Under the pieces are notes generated by a model. The model worked only from the letters and a program-made list of their open reading frames with translations. It was not told the DNA's origin and did not search any database. Source: JBCCDY01 sp039030555 (GTDB taxonomy: Bacteria; Bacteroidota; Bacteroidia; Cytophagales; Cyclobacteriaceae). Taken from it: DNA of 64,000 nucleotides. Position numbers and translations under genes: made by a program. The stretch covers positions 310,001 to 374,000 of the forward strand of contig JBCCDY010000002.1 in assembly GCA_039030555.1 (NCBI GenBank). Direction: 5' to 3'. Positions 46,915 through 55,585 of this stretch are shown here, piece by piece; within the stretch, counting starts at the first letter, position 1; each line of letters opens with the position of its first letter.

Positions 46915-47613
46915 ATGCTGAAATTTTTTCTGGTATTCTTAACGACTTTGTTTTTTCAATTTTCCAGAGCTCAGGAATTTACCTTGATTGATGAGCGTGA
47001 TAACCAGACTTATGATGTCGAAACCATCAACGGAGTTTCCTGGATGCTTCAAAACCTGAATCTGGAAACAAATCTTTCCCTGAAAGCAGACACTAGTCGA
47101 AGCGAAGCGTTGAAGAATCTCAAAGGCCAATTTTATCATATGGATGAATTGGAAGATATTTGTCCTGCCGGATGGCAGCTTCCAAAGGCAAGTGATTGGA
47201 TTGATTATTTTATATACGTATCCAGGGGCAGAGAAGCATCAATACGATTCAAAGCGTTCCGGGAAAACATTGAAGTAAAGGGCTATGAAGGTGAGCTAGA
47301 CGTTTTCGAACCGGGAAACCCTTTAAACCTTCAACCTACTGGTATTTATCAGGGTGATGAACATGTCTATAAAGGAGGTTACGCCAATTACTGGATCACC
47401 GATCTCCCAACTCAAAAGGATATTATGTTTGAAGCTAAGGGCAGAAGCATGAGGGTGAAACATGTAAGAGTAATCTATGAAGGTAAAGCACACATCCATC
47501 TTGGCAATCCATGGACTCAGATCCATTCACACGATCACCACTTAGAACACTCTAATGAAGATGAAATGAGGAGATTTATGGTACGCTGCGTGAAGTATGT
47601 AGAGAATCAGTAA
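46915..47613 (+). CDS. FISUMP-domain exported protein
   Basis: A 232-residue exported protein, signal peptide ending SRAQ. The FISUMP (Fibrobacter succinogenes major paralogous) pattern is clear: DNQTYDVETINGVSWMLQNLN, then ICPAGWQLPKASDW, and the late YWITDLPTQ and RCVKYVEN. These proteins are surface or secreted with unknown role. A His-rich segment (IHSHDHHLEH) near the end is unusual and could bind metal. The TTG at 46876 is in frame, but the ATG at 46915 starts the signal peptide. Confidence 0.82.
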   Translation: MLKFFLVFLTTLFFQFSRAQEFTLIDERDNQTYDVETINGVSWMLQNLNLETNLSLKADTSRSEALKNLKGQFYHMDELEDICPAGWQLPKASDWIDYFIYVSRGREASIRFKAFRENIEVKGYEGELDVFEPGNPLNLQPTGIYQGDEHVYKGGYANYWITDLPTQKDIMFEAKGRSMRVKHVRVIYEGKAHIHLGNPWTQIHSHDHHLEHSNEDEMRRFMVRCVKYVENQ

Positions 47614-47731
47614 GTTAATATTTTTTATCTATAAGGATTACAAACAACTTGCATAAGTTTTAAAGACATTATGCATCAAAAAAAATTCTTGATACTGTAG
47701 GGTATTTAGAAGTTTAACCGTTACCGAATTA

Positions 47732-48208
47732 ATGAAAGTAATCAAAGTTTGTTTTATGCTCACTTTTCTGTTTTCGTGGGATGTGCAAGCCCATGATTTT
47801 AAGCTCGGCTATTTTGAAGTAAAGTCGAGAGAAAAAATTACTTCTCTTTTTGTACGTTTTGACCGGGAAGATTTATTGAAAAGTATCTCAGTTTCATGTA
47901 AAGATTACAATAAGCTGAGAAATTGCTTTGAAGCATATTTAAATAAACACTTTTACCTCGTTTTTGATGGCGATCGCCCATCATTACGATACATTGAGCA
48001 CCAGTTCACAGAAGATTTTATAGAACTGACTTATGAAATAGAGATTGATTGCAGGGATGCCAGACGAATCGAGGTATTCAACAATTGTTTACTAGAGGCG
48101 AGTACAAGACAGCAAAACATTGTTGAATTTAACTTGCATGGTCAAAAAAGATCCTTTCGATTAAACAAAGACCGGATACAGACCACAGTAGAGTATAAAA
48201 AAGACTAA
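47732..48208 (+). CDS. exported DUF6702-like protein
   Basis: A 158-residue exported protein with signal peptide ending VQAH. The mature part (FEVKSREKITSLFVRFDREDLLKSI) resembles the Bacteroidota DUF6702 family, from memory and unverified. Four cysteines (CKDY, NCFEAY, DCRDA, NCLLE) may form disulfides. Function unknown. It lies 44 bp before the YHYH protein, and both may be co-transcribed. Confidence 0.7.
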   Translation: MKVIKVCFMLTFLFSWDVQAHDFKLGYFEVKSREKITSLFVRFDREDLLKSISVSCKDYNKLRNCFEAYLNKHFYLVFDGDRPSLRYIEHQFTEDFIELTYEIEIDCRDARRIEVFNNCLLEASTRQQNIVEFNLHGQKRSFRLNKDRIQTTVEYKKD

Positions 48209-48252
48209 CTGATTCAATTAAATATTAAAACTAAGCAAACCTGATAAAAACA

Positions 48253-49569
48253 ATGAAAAACACATTTCAGTTTAGAATAACTCATAGTTTGCTTCCGATC
48301 TTTTTGGTATGCTTTCTAGTTTGGAGTTGTGGCGATGACGAATCGTCTGAGCCACCTAACAACAATCCTGTAGTAACCCAAAGGATTACTTCGGTTTCCC
48401 TGGTAGAAGGATTTAATATCGAAACCATTAATCTTGCAGGAGTGTTCACCGATGATGATGGCGACGCCCTGAGTTTCACGGCTTCTTCAGGTAATGAAGC
48501 CGTAGTTACAGTGGCCGTGTCAGGTGTATCATTAACTATCAGTGAAGTTGGTACGGGTTCTTCCATCATAACTGTAACGGCTAATGATTCTAATGGAGGT
48601 TCTGTAAGCGATGAATTTACTGTAACAGTTATGGCCTCCACTATCACTTGCACTAGCGATAACTCTACTAATTTTGACAATCGCCTTTGTACTGAATCAC
48701 CTATGACAGGCAATATGTATTCAGAGAATATCAATGCTGGAATACGAGTCATTACTACTAATCGCGTGCCTGATCACGACTATGGAAATCAAATTCCACA
48801 GATGGTTACAGGTGGATTAATTTCTACTACCGAAACATTTGAACTGGATGCAGTTCCTTCTCTTGCGGCATCAACTACAGGCATTACTGTTGACGGGAGC
48901 CCTGCTTTCGATTTTGGCATTGGTATTAATGGTGTTCCAATGGATCCGGCTCCGGCAGCACCTTTCATTTTTGTTAATCCTGAAACAGGTGAAGAAAACC
49001 TGGATTGGGTATTTGAACCTACCAATAATAGAGATGCTGTTGGACTTGATTGTAATAATGCTCACTTACAACCTATTGGGGCGAATAGCACAGGGCTAAT
49101 TCATTACCATGGTGACATGCAGGTATTTGCTGATGATCTATTAGCTGGATTGGGAACAGGGAGTATTGTGCCTTCGGATCCAGTACAAATCGGGTGGGCA
49201 GCTGATGGGTTTCCTGTCCTGTACCGGTTTGGACCAAATGCTGAGGGTAGTGCTTTGGTAGAACTACAACCAAGCTTTGGAATAAGAAGCGGAGAGCGGC
49301 CAGGTGATGGCGTTACAGCACCATGTGGTCCGTTTAATGGAAAATTCACAGCAGACTACGAATTTGACCAAAGCCTGGGGGAACTCGATGAATGTAATGG
49401 GATCCAACGGGATGTGACATTAACTACTCCTGCCGGGGGAGAAGAAACATTTTCATACTTCTATATGATTACTACCGAATTTCCAGTTATCGGTCGCTGT
49501 CTGTCTGGTACACCAGGTAACGATTTTGCAAAAGGCATGGGTATGGGCGGTGGAGGTATGGGGGGATAA
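48253..49569 (+). CDS. YHYH-domain lipoprotein with N-terminal cadherin/Ig-like domain
   Basis: A 438-residue exported lipoprotein (LVWSCGDD). After a linker, residues about 40-130 form a cadherin- or Ig-like domain (DDDGDALSFTASSGN; DSNGGSVSDEFTVTV). The C-terminal about 300 residues are a YHYH-type domain, with LIHYHGDM and GWAADGFPVLYRFG. The tail is Gly/Met-rich (GMGMGGGGMGG), a possible metal-binding segment. YHYH proteins are exported with unproven function, though copper is sometimes suggested. A terminator follows. Confidence 0.82.
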   Translation: MKNTFQFRITHSLLPIFLVCFLVWSCGDDESSEPPNNNPVVTQRITSVSLVEGFNIETINLAGVFTDDDGDALSFTASSGNEAVVTVAVSGVSLTISEVGTGSSIITVTANDSNGGSVSDEFTVTVMASTITCTSDNSTNFDNRLCTESPMTGNMYSENINAGIRVITTNRVPDHDYGNQIPQMVTGGLISTTETFELDAVPSLAASTTGITVDGSPAFDFGIGINGVPMDPAPAAPFIFVNPETGEENLDWVFEPTNNRDAVGLDCNNAHLQPIGANSTGLIHYHGDMQVFADDLLAGLGTGSIVPSDPVQIGWAADGFPVLYRFGPNAEGSALVELQPSFGIRSGERPGDGVTAPCGPFNGKFTADYEFDQSLGELDECNGIQRDVTLTTPAGGEETFSYFYMITTEFPVIGRCLSGTPGNDFAKGMGMGGGGMGG

Positions 49570-49592
49570 AAAACACCGAATATGAAAAAGAG

Positions 49593-49618
49593 AAGGCTCA
49601 TGAAAGTGGGCTTTTTTA
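49593..49618 (+). terminator. rho-independent terminator after the YHYH gene
   Basis: AAGGCTCA (49593-49600) pairs with TGGGCTTT (49607-49614), 8 bp with two wobbles around a TGAAAG loop, followed by further Ts. Confidence 0.6.
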
Positions 49619-49646
49619 ATTTAGAAATGTGAGAATTAATATTATT

Positions 49647-50216
49647 TCAGGATTTCAGATGCTTTTGAATTTCCTCAAAAAACTCAAAAAAGTGATTCTC
49701 AAAATTTTCAAAATGCTCTTTGAGCTCCTGAACGCTTTCTCCCATTTGAATATCGAATTTAGTTCTTCTGGACATGCCCTGTAGTGCTCGTTCTAATCCT
49801 TCAACTTTTGAATAGTGAAAGAGCCAATCATCGTGCTTCATGAAGGGGAATACATGTTTGGCTTTACCGGGTAATTCAGGAAACTGCTTTTCAACGGAAG
49901 AGTAAACTGAAGTCGTGAAATCCTTTAGGGGCACTTGTGAATACTTGGAAAAATGGATAGCCAGGAAGTGATCGTAAAACATGTCTACAATTACTCCGGA
50001 GTAATGCCTGTATTTATCGACCAGTAGCAATCGACTTTCCCTGAAAACAGGATGGTTATCGGAATAGAAATCAATTTCTCGGTGAAGTCTAACGCCTTTT
50101 TGAATACCTTCTGGATACTTTTCATGCTCTCTGCCTTTAATGAAATCTCCTAAGAAGTTTCCGGCCAGGATTGCTTCATTTTCACCGGACAGAAAAGCAT
50201 GTGCTAAAAAATTCAT
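49647..50216 (-). CDS. acpH: acyl-carrier-protein phosphodiesterase
   Basis: A 189-residue soluble enzyme of the AcpH family, which removes the phosphopantetheine arm from holo-ACP. Diagnostic motifs: MNFLAHAFLSG at the start, AGNFLGDFIKG, LHREIDFYSDNHPVF and VIVDMFYDHFLA, giving the HD-type metal ligands. A TTG at 50231 is in frame, but the ATG at 50216 gives the family start MNFLAHA. It is divergent from the NTF2-like gene. Confidence 0.9.
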   Translation of the reverse strand: MNFLAHAFLSGENEAILAGNFLGDFIKGREHEKYPEGIQKGVRLHREIDFYSDNHPVFRESRLLLVDKYRHYSGVIVDMFYDHFLAIHFSKYSQVPLKDFTTSVYSSVEKQFPELPGKAKHVFPFMKHDDWLFHYSKVEGLERALQGMSRRTKFDIQMGESVQELKEHFENFENHFFEFFEEIQKHLKS

Positions 50217-50245
50217 AAACTGTAAGATCAATAAAAATTATCCGA

Positions 50246-50683
50246 ATGAAAAAGTTCGTACTTCTAACTATTTCCTTATTGTTCTTTCTAAGAGCATATG
50301 CTCAAGAATCGAAAGAGGAAATCTTCCGTATTCTGGATGAGCAAAGTAGCTGCTGGAATAAAGGTGACTTCGATTGTTTTATGGAAGCCTACTGGAACTC
50401 GGAAGAATTGATGTTTATTGGAGTAAGTGGTATCACTTACGGATGGGAGAAGACATTCGATAACTATAAAAAGAACTATCCAAACAAGGAAGCTAGAGGT
50501 ATACTTTCCTTCGATATTTTAAAAGCCCAGGAAGTAACTCCAGATGTTTATTTTGTGGTTGGAAAATGGGATTTAGAGCGAGTGAAAAAGGAAGGTTCAA
50601 CCGGGACTTTTACACTCGTTTGGAAAAAGATAAGTGGTAATTGGAAAATTATCTCAGATCATTCGGCTGCTGATCTTCCTTGA
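50246..50683 (+). CDS. exported NTF2-like (DUF4440/SnoaL) protein
   Basis: A 145-residue protein with signal peptide ending AYAQ and one cone-shaped NTF2-like domain (ILDEQSSCWNKGDFDCFMEAYW; TFTLVWKKISGNWKIISDHSA). Likely binds or converts a small molecule in the periplasm; no catalytic set can be assigned. It is convergent with the histidine kinase gene, and the two stops abut exactly. Confidence 0.82.
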   Translation: MKKFVLLTISLLFFLRAYAQESKEEIFRILDEQSSCWNKGDFDCFMEAYWNSEELMFIGVSGITYGWEKTFDNYKKNYPNKEARGILSFDILKAQEVTPDVYFVVGKWDLERVKKEGSTGTFTLVWKKISGNWKIISDHSAADLP

Positions 50684-52039
50684 TTACTTCCTAAACCCAA
50701 GAACAAACTTAGTTTCCTTATCAGGAACGGATTCGACCGACAAAGAACCTCCATGTTGCTGCATGATCTGACGGCTTAAGGCTAGCCCAATACCTGAGCC
50801 TTGCTTTTTAGTGGTATAAAATGGTATGAAAATACGATCTAATGCTTCTTTAACAATTCCAGGGCCGTTGTCTGTAATAGATACAAACACACTTTCAGGA
50901 GATGGTGAACTGACTTGAACATTTATTTCAGGGTTTTTCGTTAACTCAAGTGCTTCCCGAGCGTTTTTCAATAAGTTAATTAGAACCATTTCGATAAGAT
51001 CCGGATCTAACTGTAATTCTAAATTTTGATTTGGGAAACTCAATTCCGGCTTTATCCCAGCCTCCGACATATCTGCTGCTGTGAGGTGAACAACATGATC
51101 TATCATTTGCCTTAAATCCACCACTTTAGGGTTAGGGGTTGGAAGGTTCGTATAATCACGGTAAGCATCTACGAATGTGACGAGCCCCCTAGTTCTATTT
51201 TGAATGGTTGATAGCCCATCTTGGATGTCGACCAGGGATTCTTCAGGAAGGGCGTTAACTCCGTTGGAACGATCGATCTCTTCATTTAAAATATCGGATA
51301 GGGTAGAGGTTAAAGAAGCTATTGGAGTAACGGAATTCATGATCTCATGACGAAGAACCTTCGTAAGGTTTCTCCATGCCTGGATTTCGTTCTGCTCTAA
51401 TTCACTTTTAATGTTTTGAAGTGAAATCAGTTTGAAGCTTTTACCTTGAAGTTTAATCAGTGTAGCATTTAATGAGTATTGAGCAGAATGGTCGCACTCA
51501 ATTAATCGTTTTTCTCCGGGTTTGATCTCGGATATGCCCTCATGAAGTTTCGGATTTATTTTTTTGATATCATCAACACTTCTCAACTGTGGAGTTTGGA
51601 GATAGCGTTTTGCAGCATTGTTCACGATTCCAATCTGCCCTGTAGAATCATAAGATAGCAAGCCAGTGGTAACATGTTGTACCACCGTATTAAGGTATTG
51701 AAAGTGCTCTTCTTTCTCCTTTCGCGTTTTTCTAAATGCTTCTAAAACGGCGTTGAATGCTTCATTAAGATCACTGAAGCTTTTTCCGGATTTGCTGTCC
51801 CGGGCAAAATTTGAAGTAAAATCAGAATAGCGTATAGATTCCAGAAATCGGTTGAGTTTTCTATTCGTTCCTTCTACATAGTAAATAAGTTCCGAAAGTG
51901 ACCCTACGATCAAAAGTCCTATAATGATTGATCCAAACCAGTTTTCAGATTGATTTAAGTTTACAAAGAGAAGATAAATCAATCCACCGAGTATGATTGT
52001 ACGAAATAAGATCCGCCAGCGAAAGTGTTTAAAGACCAT
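50684..52039 (-). CDS. sensor histidine kinase, PAS-containing, partner of the NtrC-type regulator
   Basis: A 451-residue membrane kinase. Two N-terminal transmembrane helices (about residues 11-50) are followed by a helical linker (possibly HAMP-like), a PAS domain (about 125-210, YDSTGQIGIVNNAAKRYL), HisKA with phospho-acceptor His in LRHEIMNSVTPI, and the ATPase motifs NLLKNAREAL, DNGPGI and GSGIGLALS. The open frame extends to 52111, but those extra 24 codons lie over the regulator's HTH and look like an out-of-frame reading. The ATG at 52039 gives an 11-bp overlap with the regulator gene. Confidence 0.93.
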   Translation of the reverse strand: MVFKHFRWRILFRTIILGGLIYLLFVNLNQSENWFGSIIIGLLIVGSLSELIYYVEGTNRKLNRFLESIRYSDFTSNFARDSKSGKSFSDLNEAFNAVLEAFRKTRKEKEEHFQYLNTVVQHVTTGLLSYDSTGQIGIVNNAAKRYLQTPQLRSVDDIKKINPKLHEGISEIKPGEKRLIECDHSAQYSLNATLIKLQGKSFKLISLQNIKSELEQNEIQAWRNLTKVLRHEIMNSVTPIASLTSTLSDILNEEIDRSNGVNALPEESLVDIQDGLSTIQNRTRGLVTFVDAYRDYTNLPTPNPKVVDLRQMIDHVVHLTAADMSEAGIKPELSFPNQNLELQLDPDLIEMVLINLLKNAREALELTKNPEINVQVSSPSPESVFVSITDNGPGIVKEALDRIFIPFYTTKKQGSGIGLALSRQIMQQHGGSLSVESVPDKETKFVLGFRK

Positions 52040-53420
52040 ATTTTTCCAATCTACGGTATAAGGAGGATCTGGTAAGTCCCAATTCGGTTGCTGCACGGGT
52101 AATGTTTCCATCGTGTTTTTGAAGAGCCTTTCTAATCAACAGCTTTTCGACGTCTTCAATATTTAATTCCTCCAGGTTTAACTGACCGTCTTTTGATTCA
52201 CCTCCTTTGCTTCCAAAGAAGAAATCTTCAGGTTGAAGAACATCGTTCTGCGTCATAATGACAGCTCTTTCAATGGAATGTTGCAATTCTCTCACATTTC
52301 CTGGCCACTGGTAATGATGCATTCGCTTTATGGCGGCTTCGCTGATCGTTTTTATTTGCTTGTTATACTTCCCGGAATACTGTTTTAAATAATGATCGGC
52401 CAGCAATTTGATGTCGTCCTTCCGGTCTCTTAGTGGAGGGAGTTTTAGTTCGATGGTATTGATTCGATACAATAGGTCTTGCCTGAAGTCTTTTTCTTCT
52501 ACCATTTCATCGACAGGCATATTCGTGGCACAGATAAGCCTGATATCAACATTAATGGGTTTATTGGAACCTAATCTGGTAACAGATCGGCTTTGTAGAG
52601 CTGATAATAATTTGGCTTGAAGAGGTAGCGATAAATTTCCTATTTCATCGAGAAATAATGTTCCTTTATGAGCTGCTTCAAAACGACCTGCCCGGTTGTC
52701 TTTAGCATCCGTAAAGGCACCTTTCATGTGACCAAATAGCTCACTTTCGAAAAGAGTTTCAGTAATCGCGCCGAGATCTACATTTACGAAGACTTCGCCG
52801 GCCCTTTTCGAACGACGGTGAATGGCTCGAGCGATAACTTCTTTTCCAGTTCCGTTTTCTCCCAAGATTAGAACATTGGCGTCTGTTTCCGCAACGGCCT
52901 CAATAGTTTGGAAGATTTTCAACATTTCAGGGCTTCGACCGATTACATCCTGGTATTTTTCATCAAGCTCTTTTTGCAAGGTTTGGTGTTTTACCTTCAA
53001 GTCATCGAAAGCGGCTTTAGACTCTCGGAGTTTTAAGGCTGAAAAAATAGTTCCAAGCAGTTTATCGTTATCCCAGGGCTTAAGAACAAAATCAGTTGCA
53101 CCTGCTTTAATGGCATTTACTGCGGTTTGCACGTCTCCATAAGCAGTGATTAAGACCACAACAGCAGAAGGATCAATCTGAAGAATACGATCAAGCCAGT
53201 AAAAACCTTCTTTCCCACTACTAACATCTTTTGTGAAATTCATATCCAGTAGGATGACGTCATAAGATGAATTCTTGAGTAGGTTGGGCAAAGCTTCCGG
53301 GTTTTTTTCGATCTCTACAATCTTAAAATGCCTTTTAAGGAATATTCGAGCTGCTTTTAAAAGATCTTCGTTATCATCAACGACTAAAATGCTACCGGAC
53401 TTTGCTGCTGTTTCTGTCAT
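52029..53420 (-). CDS. sigma-54-dependent NtrC-type response regulator
   Basis: A 463-residue activator. A receiver domain (phospho-acceptor Asp in VILLDMNF), a AAA+ domain (Walker A GENGTGKE, sigma-54 contact loop GAFTDA in place of GAFTGA, Walker B LFLDEIGN, Arg fingers in FRQDLLYRINTIELKLPPLRDR) and a Fis-type HTH (ITRAATELGLTRSSLYRRLEKYG) are in the usual order. It is expressed first, with the kinase gene overlapping its end. Likely target: the MacB-type efflux operon from 57789, whose upstream region has a sigma-54-like promoter and sites resembling one near this gene's own start. Confidence 0.95.
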   Translation of the reverse strand: MTETAAKSGSILVVDDNEDLLKAARIFLKRHFKIVEIEKNPEALPNLLKNSSYDVILLDMNFTKDVSSGKEGFYWLDRILQIDPSAVVVLITAYGDVQTAVNAIKAGATDFVLKPWDNDKLLGTIFSALKLRESKAAFDDLKVKHQTLQKELDEKYQDVIGRSPEMLKIFQTIEAVAETDANVLILGENGTGKEVIARAIHRRSKRAGEVFVNVDLGAITETLFESELFGHMKGAFTDAKDNRAGRFEAAHKGTLFLDEIGNLSLPLQAKLLSALQSRSVTRLGSNKPINVDIRLICATNMPVDEMVEEKDFRQDLLYRINTIELKLPPLRDRKDDIKLLADHYLKQYSGKYNKQIKTISEAAIKRMHHYQWPGNVRELQHSIERAVIMTQNDVLQPEDFFFGSKGGESKDGQLNLEELNIEDVEKLLIRKALQKHDGNITRAATELGLTRSSLYRRLEKYGL

Positions 53421-53524
53421 AGTTAAGGTTTATATCTGAGCTTATTCAAATAGTATACCCTTTTAAAAAAGCCCAATATGCATAATAAAGCTTGATTTAA
53501 GTTAAAAATAAATTTTTTAACCGT

Positions 53525-53534
53525 TCGAATTCGA
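53525..53534. promoter_or_regulatory. 10-bp palindrome upstream of the NtrC-type regulator
   Basis: TCGAATTCGA is a perfect palindrome within CCGTTCGAATTCGACCG, between the divergent regulator and SMP-30 genes. Its CGAATTCGA core recurs at 57589-57597 before the efflux operon, suggesting a site for the same regulator. Confidence 0.4.
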
Positions 53535-53597
53535 CCGCTGTTGTTTGAAATTGGGATAGTTTGCCGACCTTAAGGGAAAGTTTATAAGACGTATTTT

Positions 53598-54647
53598 ATG
53601 AAGAACTTCTGTTTACTATTATGCTGTTTTTTGATGCTTTCTTGTGACCGTAAGAAGCCATCAGAAAAGGATCAAAATGATAACATTCAACTAAGTGAAA
53701 CGAAGGTTTATAAAACTATAGGGCTCATTGAACGAACAGATCCGAGGATGAGCGTTCTTTTTGCTCAAGAAGCCAAAATTGAAGTTATCGCTGAAGGGTT
53801 TGAGTGGGTAGAAGGGCCGGTATGGGCTTCAGAATTAAATGCTTTATTGTTTTCGGATGTGAAAGAGAATAAAGTCTATAAGTGGACTGAAGAGGATAGT
53901 GTTTCGGCTTATTTAGAGCCTTCCGGCTTCACAGGAGATTCCACCAATAGCCGAGAAAAAGGATCGAATGGATTAGCTACTGATTCTTACGGGCATTTGG
54001 TATTATGCCAACATGGAGATCGACGAATTGCCAGAATGCTATCGACGCTGGATAAACCAAAATCAACGTTTGAAACCATCGTTTCTGAATTCGATGGGAA
54101 ACAATTAAATAGCCCAAATGATCTCGTTTTTGACAAAAAGGGCAATCTATACTTTACGGACCCTCCATATGGGCTAAGTGATGCTATGCTGGATGATCCA
54201 GATAAAGAACTTGACTTTCAAGGAGTATATAGGCTTTCTGCTGATGAACGATTAACGCTACTTACTCAAGAGTTGGAATACCCGAATGGAATAGCTTTGT
54301 CTTTGGATAACAAGTCACTTTATGTTTCCAATTCCCAAGATAGGAAAGCATTGTGGATGAAATATCCTATTCAGGAATCCGGAGAGTTAGGTGAAGGTAT
54401 TATTTTTTATGATGCAAGTACTTTGATCGGAAAAGAGGCAGGCTATCCAGATGGTATTGAGGTTGATTCAAGAGGTTTTGTTTATACGGCTGGCCCTGGT
54501 GGTTTATGGGTATTTGATTCGGACGGTGTGGTAATTGGTAAGATCCGATCAGGAGACTGGATATCGAACTGTACCTTTGATGAGAAAGAGGAAACTCTCT
54601 ACATCACAGCAGATGATAAGCTGCTCCGAGTGAAATTAAAGGGATAA
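53598..54647 (+). CDS. SMP-30/gluconolactonase-family lipoprotein
   Basis: A 349-residue six-bladed propeller enzyme of the SMP-30/gluconolactonase/LRE family, with lipobox MLSC. Metal-binding residues are visible: the Glu in GFEWVEGPVWAS, Asn/Asp in NSPNDLVFDKKGNLYFTDPPYG, Asn in YPNGIALS and Asp in GYPDGIEVD. It probably hydrolyses a sugar lactone or related ester in the periplasm. It is divergent from the regulator and followed by the Xre-RES module. Confidence 0.92.
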   Translation: MKNFCLLLCCFLMLSCDRKKPSEKDQNDNIQLSETKVYKTIGLIERTDPRMSVLFAQEAKIEVIAEGFEWVEGPVWASELNALLFSDVKENKVYKWTEEDSVSAYLEPSGFTGDSTNSREKGSNGLATDSYGHLVLCQHGDRRIARMLSTLDKPKSTFETIVSEFDGKQLNSPNDLVFDKKGNLYFTDPPYGLSDAMLDDPDKELDFQGVYRLSADERLTLLTQELEYPNGIALSLDNKSLYVSNSQDRKALWMKYPIQESGELGEGIIFYDASTLIGKEAGYPDGIEVDSRGFVYTAGPGGLWVFDSDGVVIGKIRSGDWISNCTFDEKEETLYITADDKLLRVKLKG

Positions 54648-54701
54648 CTAAAGTTTAAAATTTACGTTAATTTAAGTAAATTGAGATAAAATATTAGACA
54701 A

Positions 54702-55151
54702 ATGTCCAAATCTGAGAATAACTACTCTACAGAATACGAGGCACCATCCAGTGTCTCAGATGTAGCTGTCGCTTATGGTAATCCTTTTAAAAGTGCTGGT
54801 ATGGCACGTAACGGAGTGGCTCCCATGCTAGTAATGGATCTTATGGATCAGTTTAAATTTACTAAGCAGGAAACCGCCGAACTTATAGACGTATCATCCA
54901 AAACATTAGATCGGCACTTTAAGGCTGGCAGAGCTTTTAGAGGCTTACAATCCGATAGAATTTTAGAGTTAGGTAATCTTTACAATCAAGGAGTAGAGGT
55001 TTTTGGTAGTCAAAATAAATTTTTGAAGTGGTTAGATTCTAAACTACCCGCCCTGGGAAATACATCTCCGCGAGAGTGGCTCGATACTCAACTGGGTATT
55101 GAGGCTATTTCAGATGAGATCGGAAGAATTAAATACGGTCTTTTCGCTTGA
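54702..55151 (+). CDS. Xre-type antitoxin with MbcA/ParS toxin-binding domain (DUF2384)
   Basis: A 149-residue antitoxin of the RES-Xre module. An Xre-like HTH (FKFTKQETAELIDVSSKTLDRHF) is followed by the toxin-binding DUF2384 region (LQSDRILELGNLYNQGVEVFG; FLKWLDSKLPALGNTSPREWLDTQLGIEAI), with its tail entering the toxin active site in known structures. Its stop overlaps the toxin start (TTGA), so the two are translated together. It probably represses its own promoter. Confidence 0.92.
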   Translation: MSKSENNYSTEYEAPSSVSDVAVAYGNPFKSAGMARNGVAPMLVMDLMDQFKFTKQETAELIDVSSKTLDRHFKAGRAFRGLQSDRILELGNLYNQGVEVFGSQNKFLKWLDSKLPALGNTSPREWLDTQLGIEAISDEIGRIKYGLFA

Positions 55152-55585
55152 TCGTCTATCGGATTTGCCAAACATACCCACCTAAACATGATCCCTTAGA
55201 CGGTTATGGTTCTTTTCTGCACGGTGCAAGGTGGAATTCGAAAGGCACTTACGCAGTCTATACTTCTGAATCTTTAGCCTTGGCAAGAAGTGAACTAGCC
55301 AGGCATATTAACCTGGAATCTGTTCCAGAAAATATGTCGGTCTATGAAATTGAAATTCCCGATAAGGACTTTCCGGAAATCAATCCTTTGCCTAAGACGT
55401 GGGATCAGGATCCGATTTCATTAAATGCGAAAGAGACAGGAGACAGATTTTTGAGTGATTCAAACAATCTTGCGTTTAGGGTTCCCTCTGTGTGCGACCC
55501 TAATTCACAGAACTTTATTCTGAATCCTGGCAGTATTGATTATGATAGGGTAAAAATAAAAAGAAGATACCCTTTCAAACCTTAG
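55148..55585 (+). CDS. RES-domain NAD+-degrading toxin
   Basis: A 145-residue RES toxin, an ADP-ribosyltransferase-like fold that in known examples cleaves or phosphorolyses cellular NAD+. Conserved residues include Arg in HGARWNSKG, Tyr in AVYTSESLALARSE with its Glu, and LSDSNNLAFRVPS. The start is TTG, overlapping the antitoxin stop, and the gene appears complete, unlike the HepT and PIN toxins in this window. Its end overlaps the convergent pyruvate kinase gene by 4 bp. Confidence 0.92.
   Translation: MIVYRICQTYPPKHDPLDGYGSFLHGARWNSKGTYAVYTSESLALARSELARHINLESVPENMSVYEIEIPDKDFPEINPLPKTWDQDPISLNAKETGDRFLSDSNNLAFRVPSVCDPNSQNFILNPGSIDYDRVKIKRRYPFKP

Noticed and set aside
52040..52111. 24-codon N-terminal extension of the histidine kinase
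   Set aside because: It lies over the HTH end of the regulator gene and shows no signal or domain; the ATG at 52039 gives a normal 11-bp overlap.
53551..53566. Sigma-54 promoter TTGGGATAGTTTGCC before the SMP-30 gene
   Set aside because: The GG to GC spacing is too short for a -24/-12 promoter.
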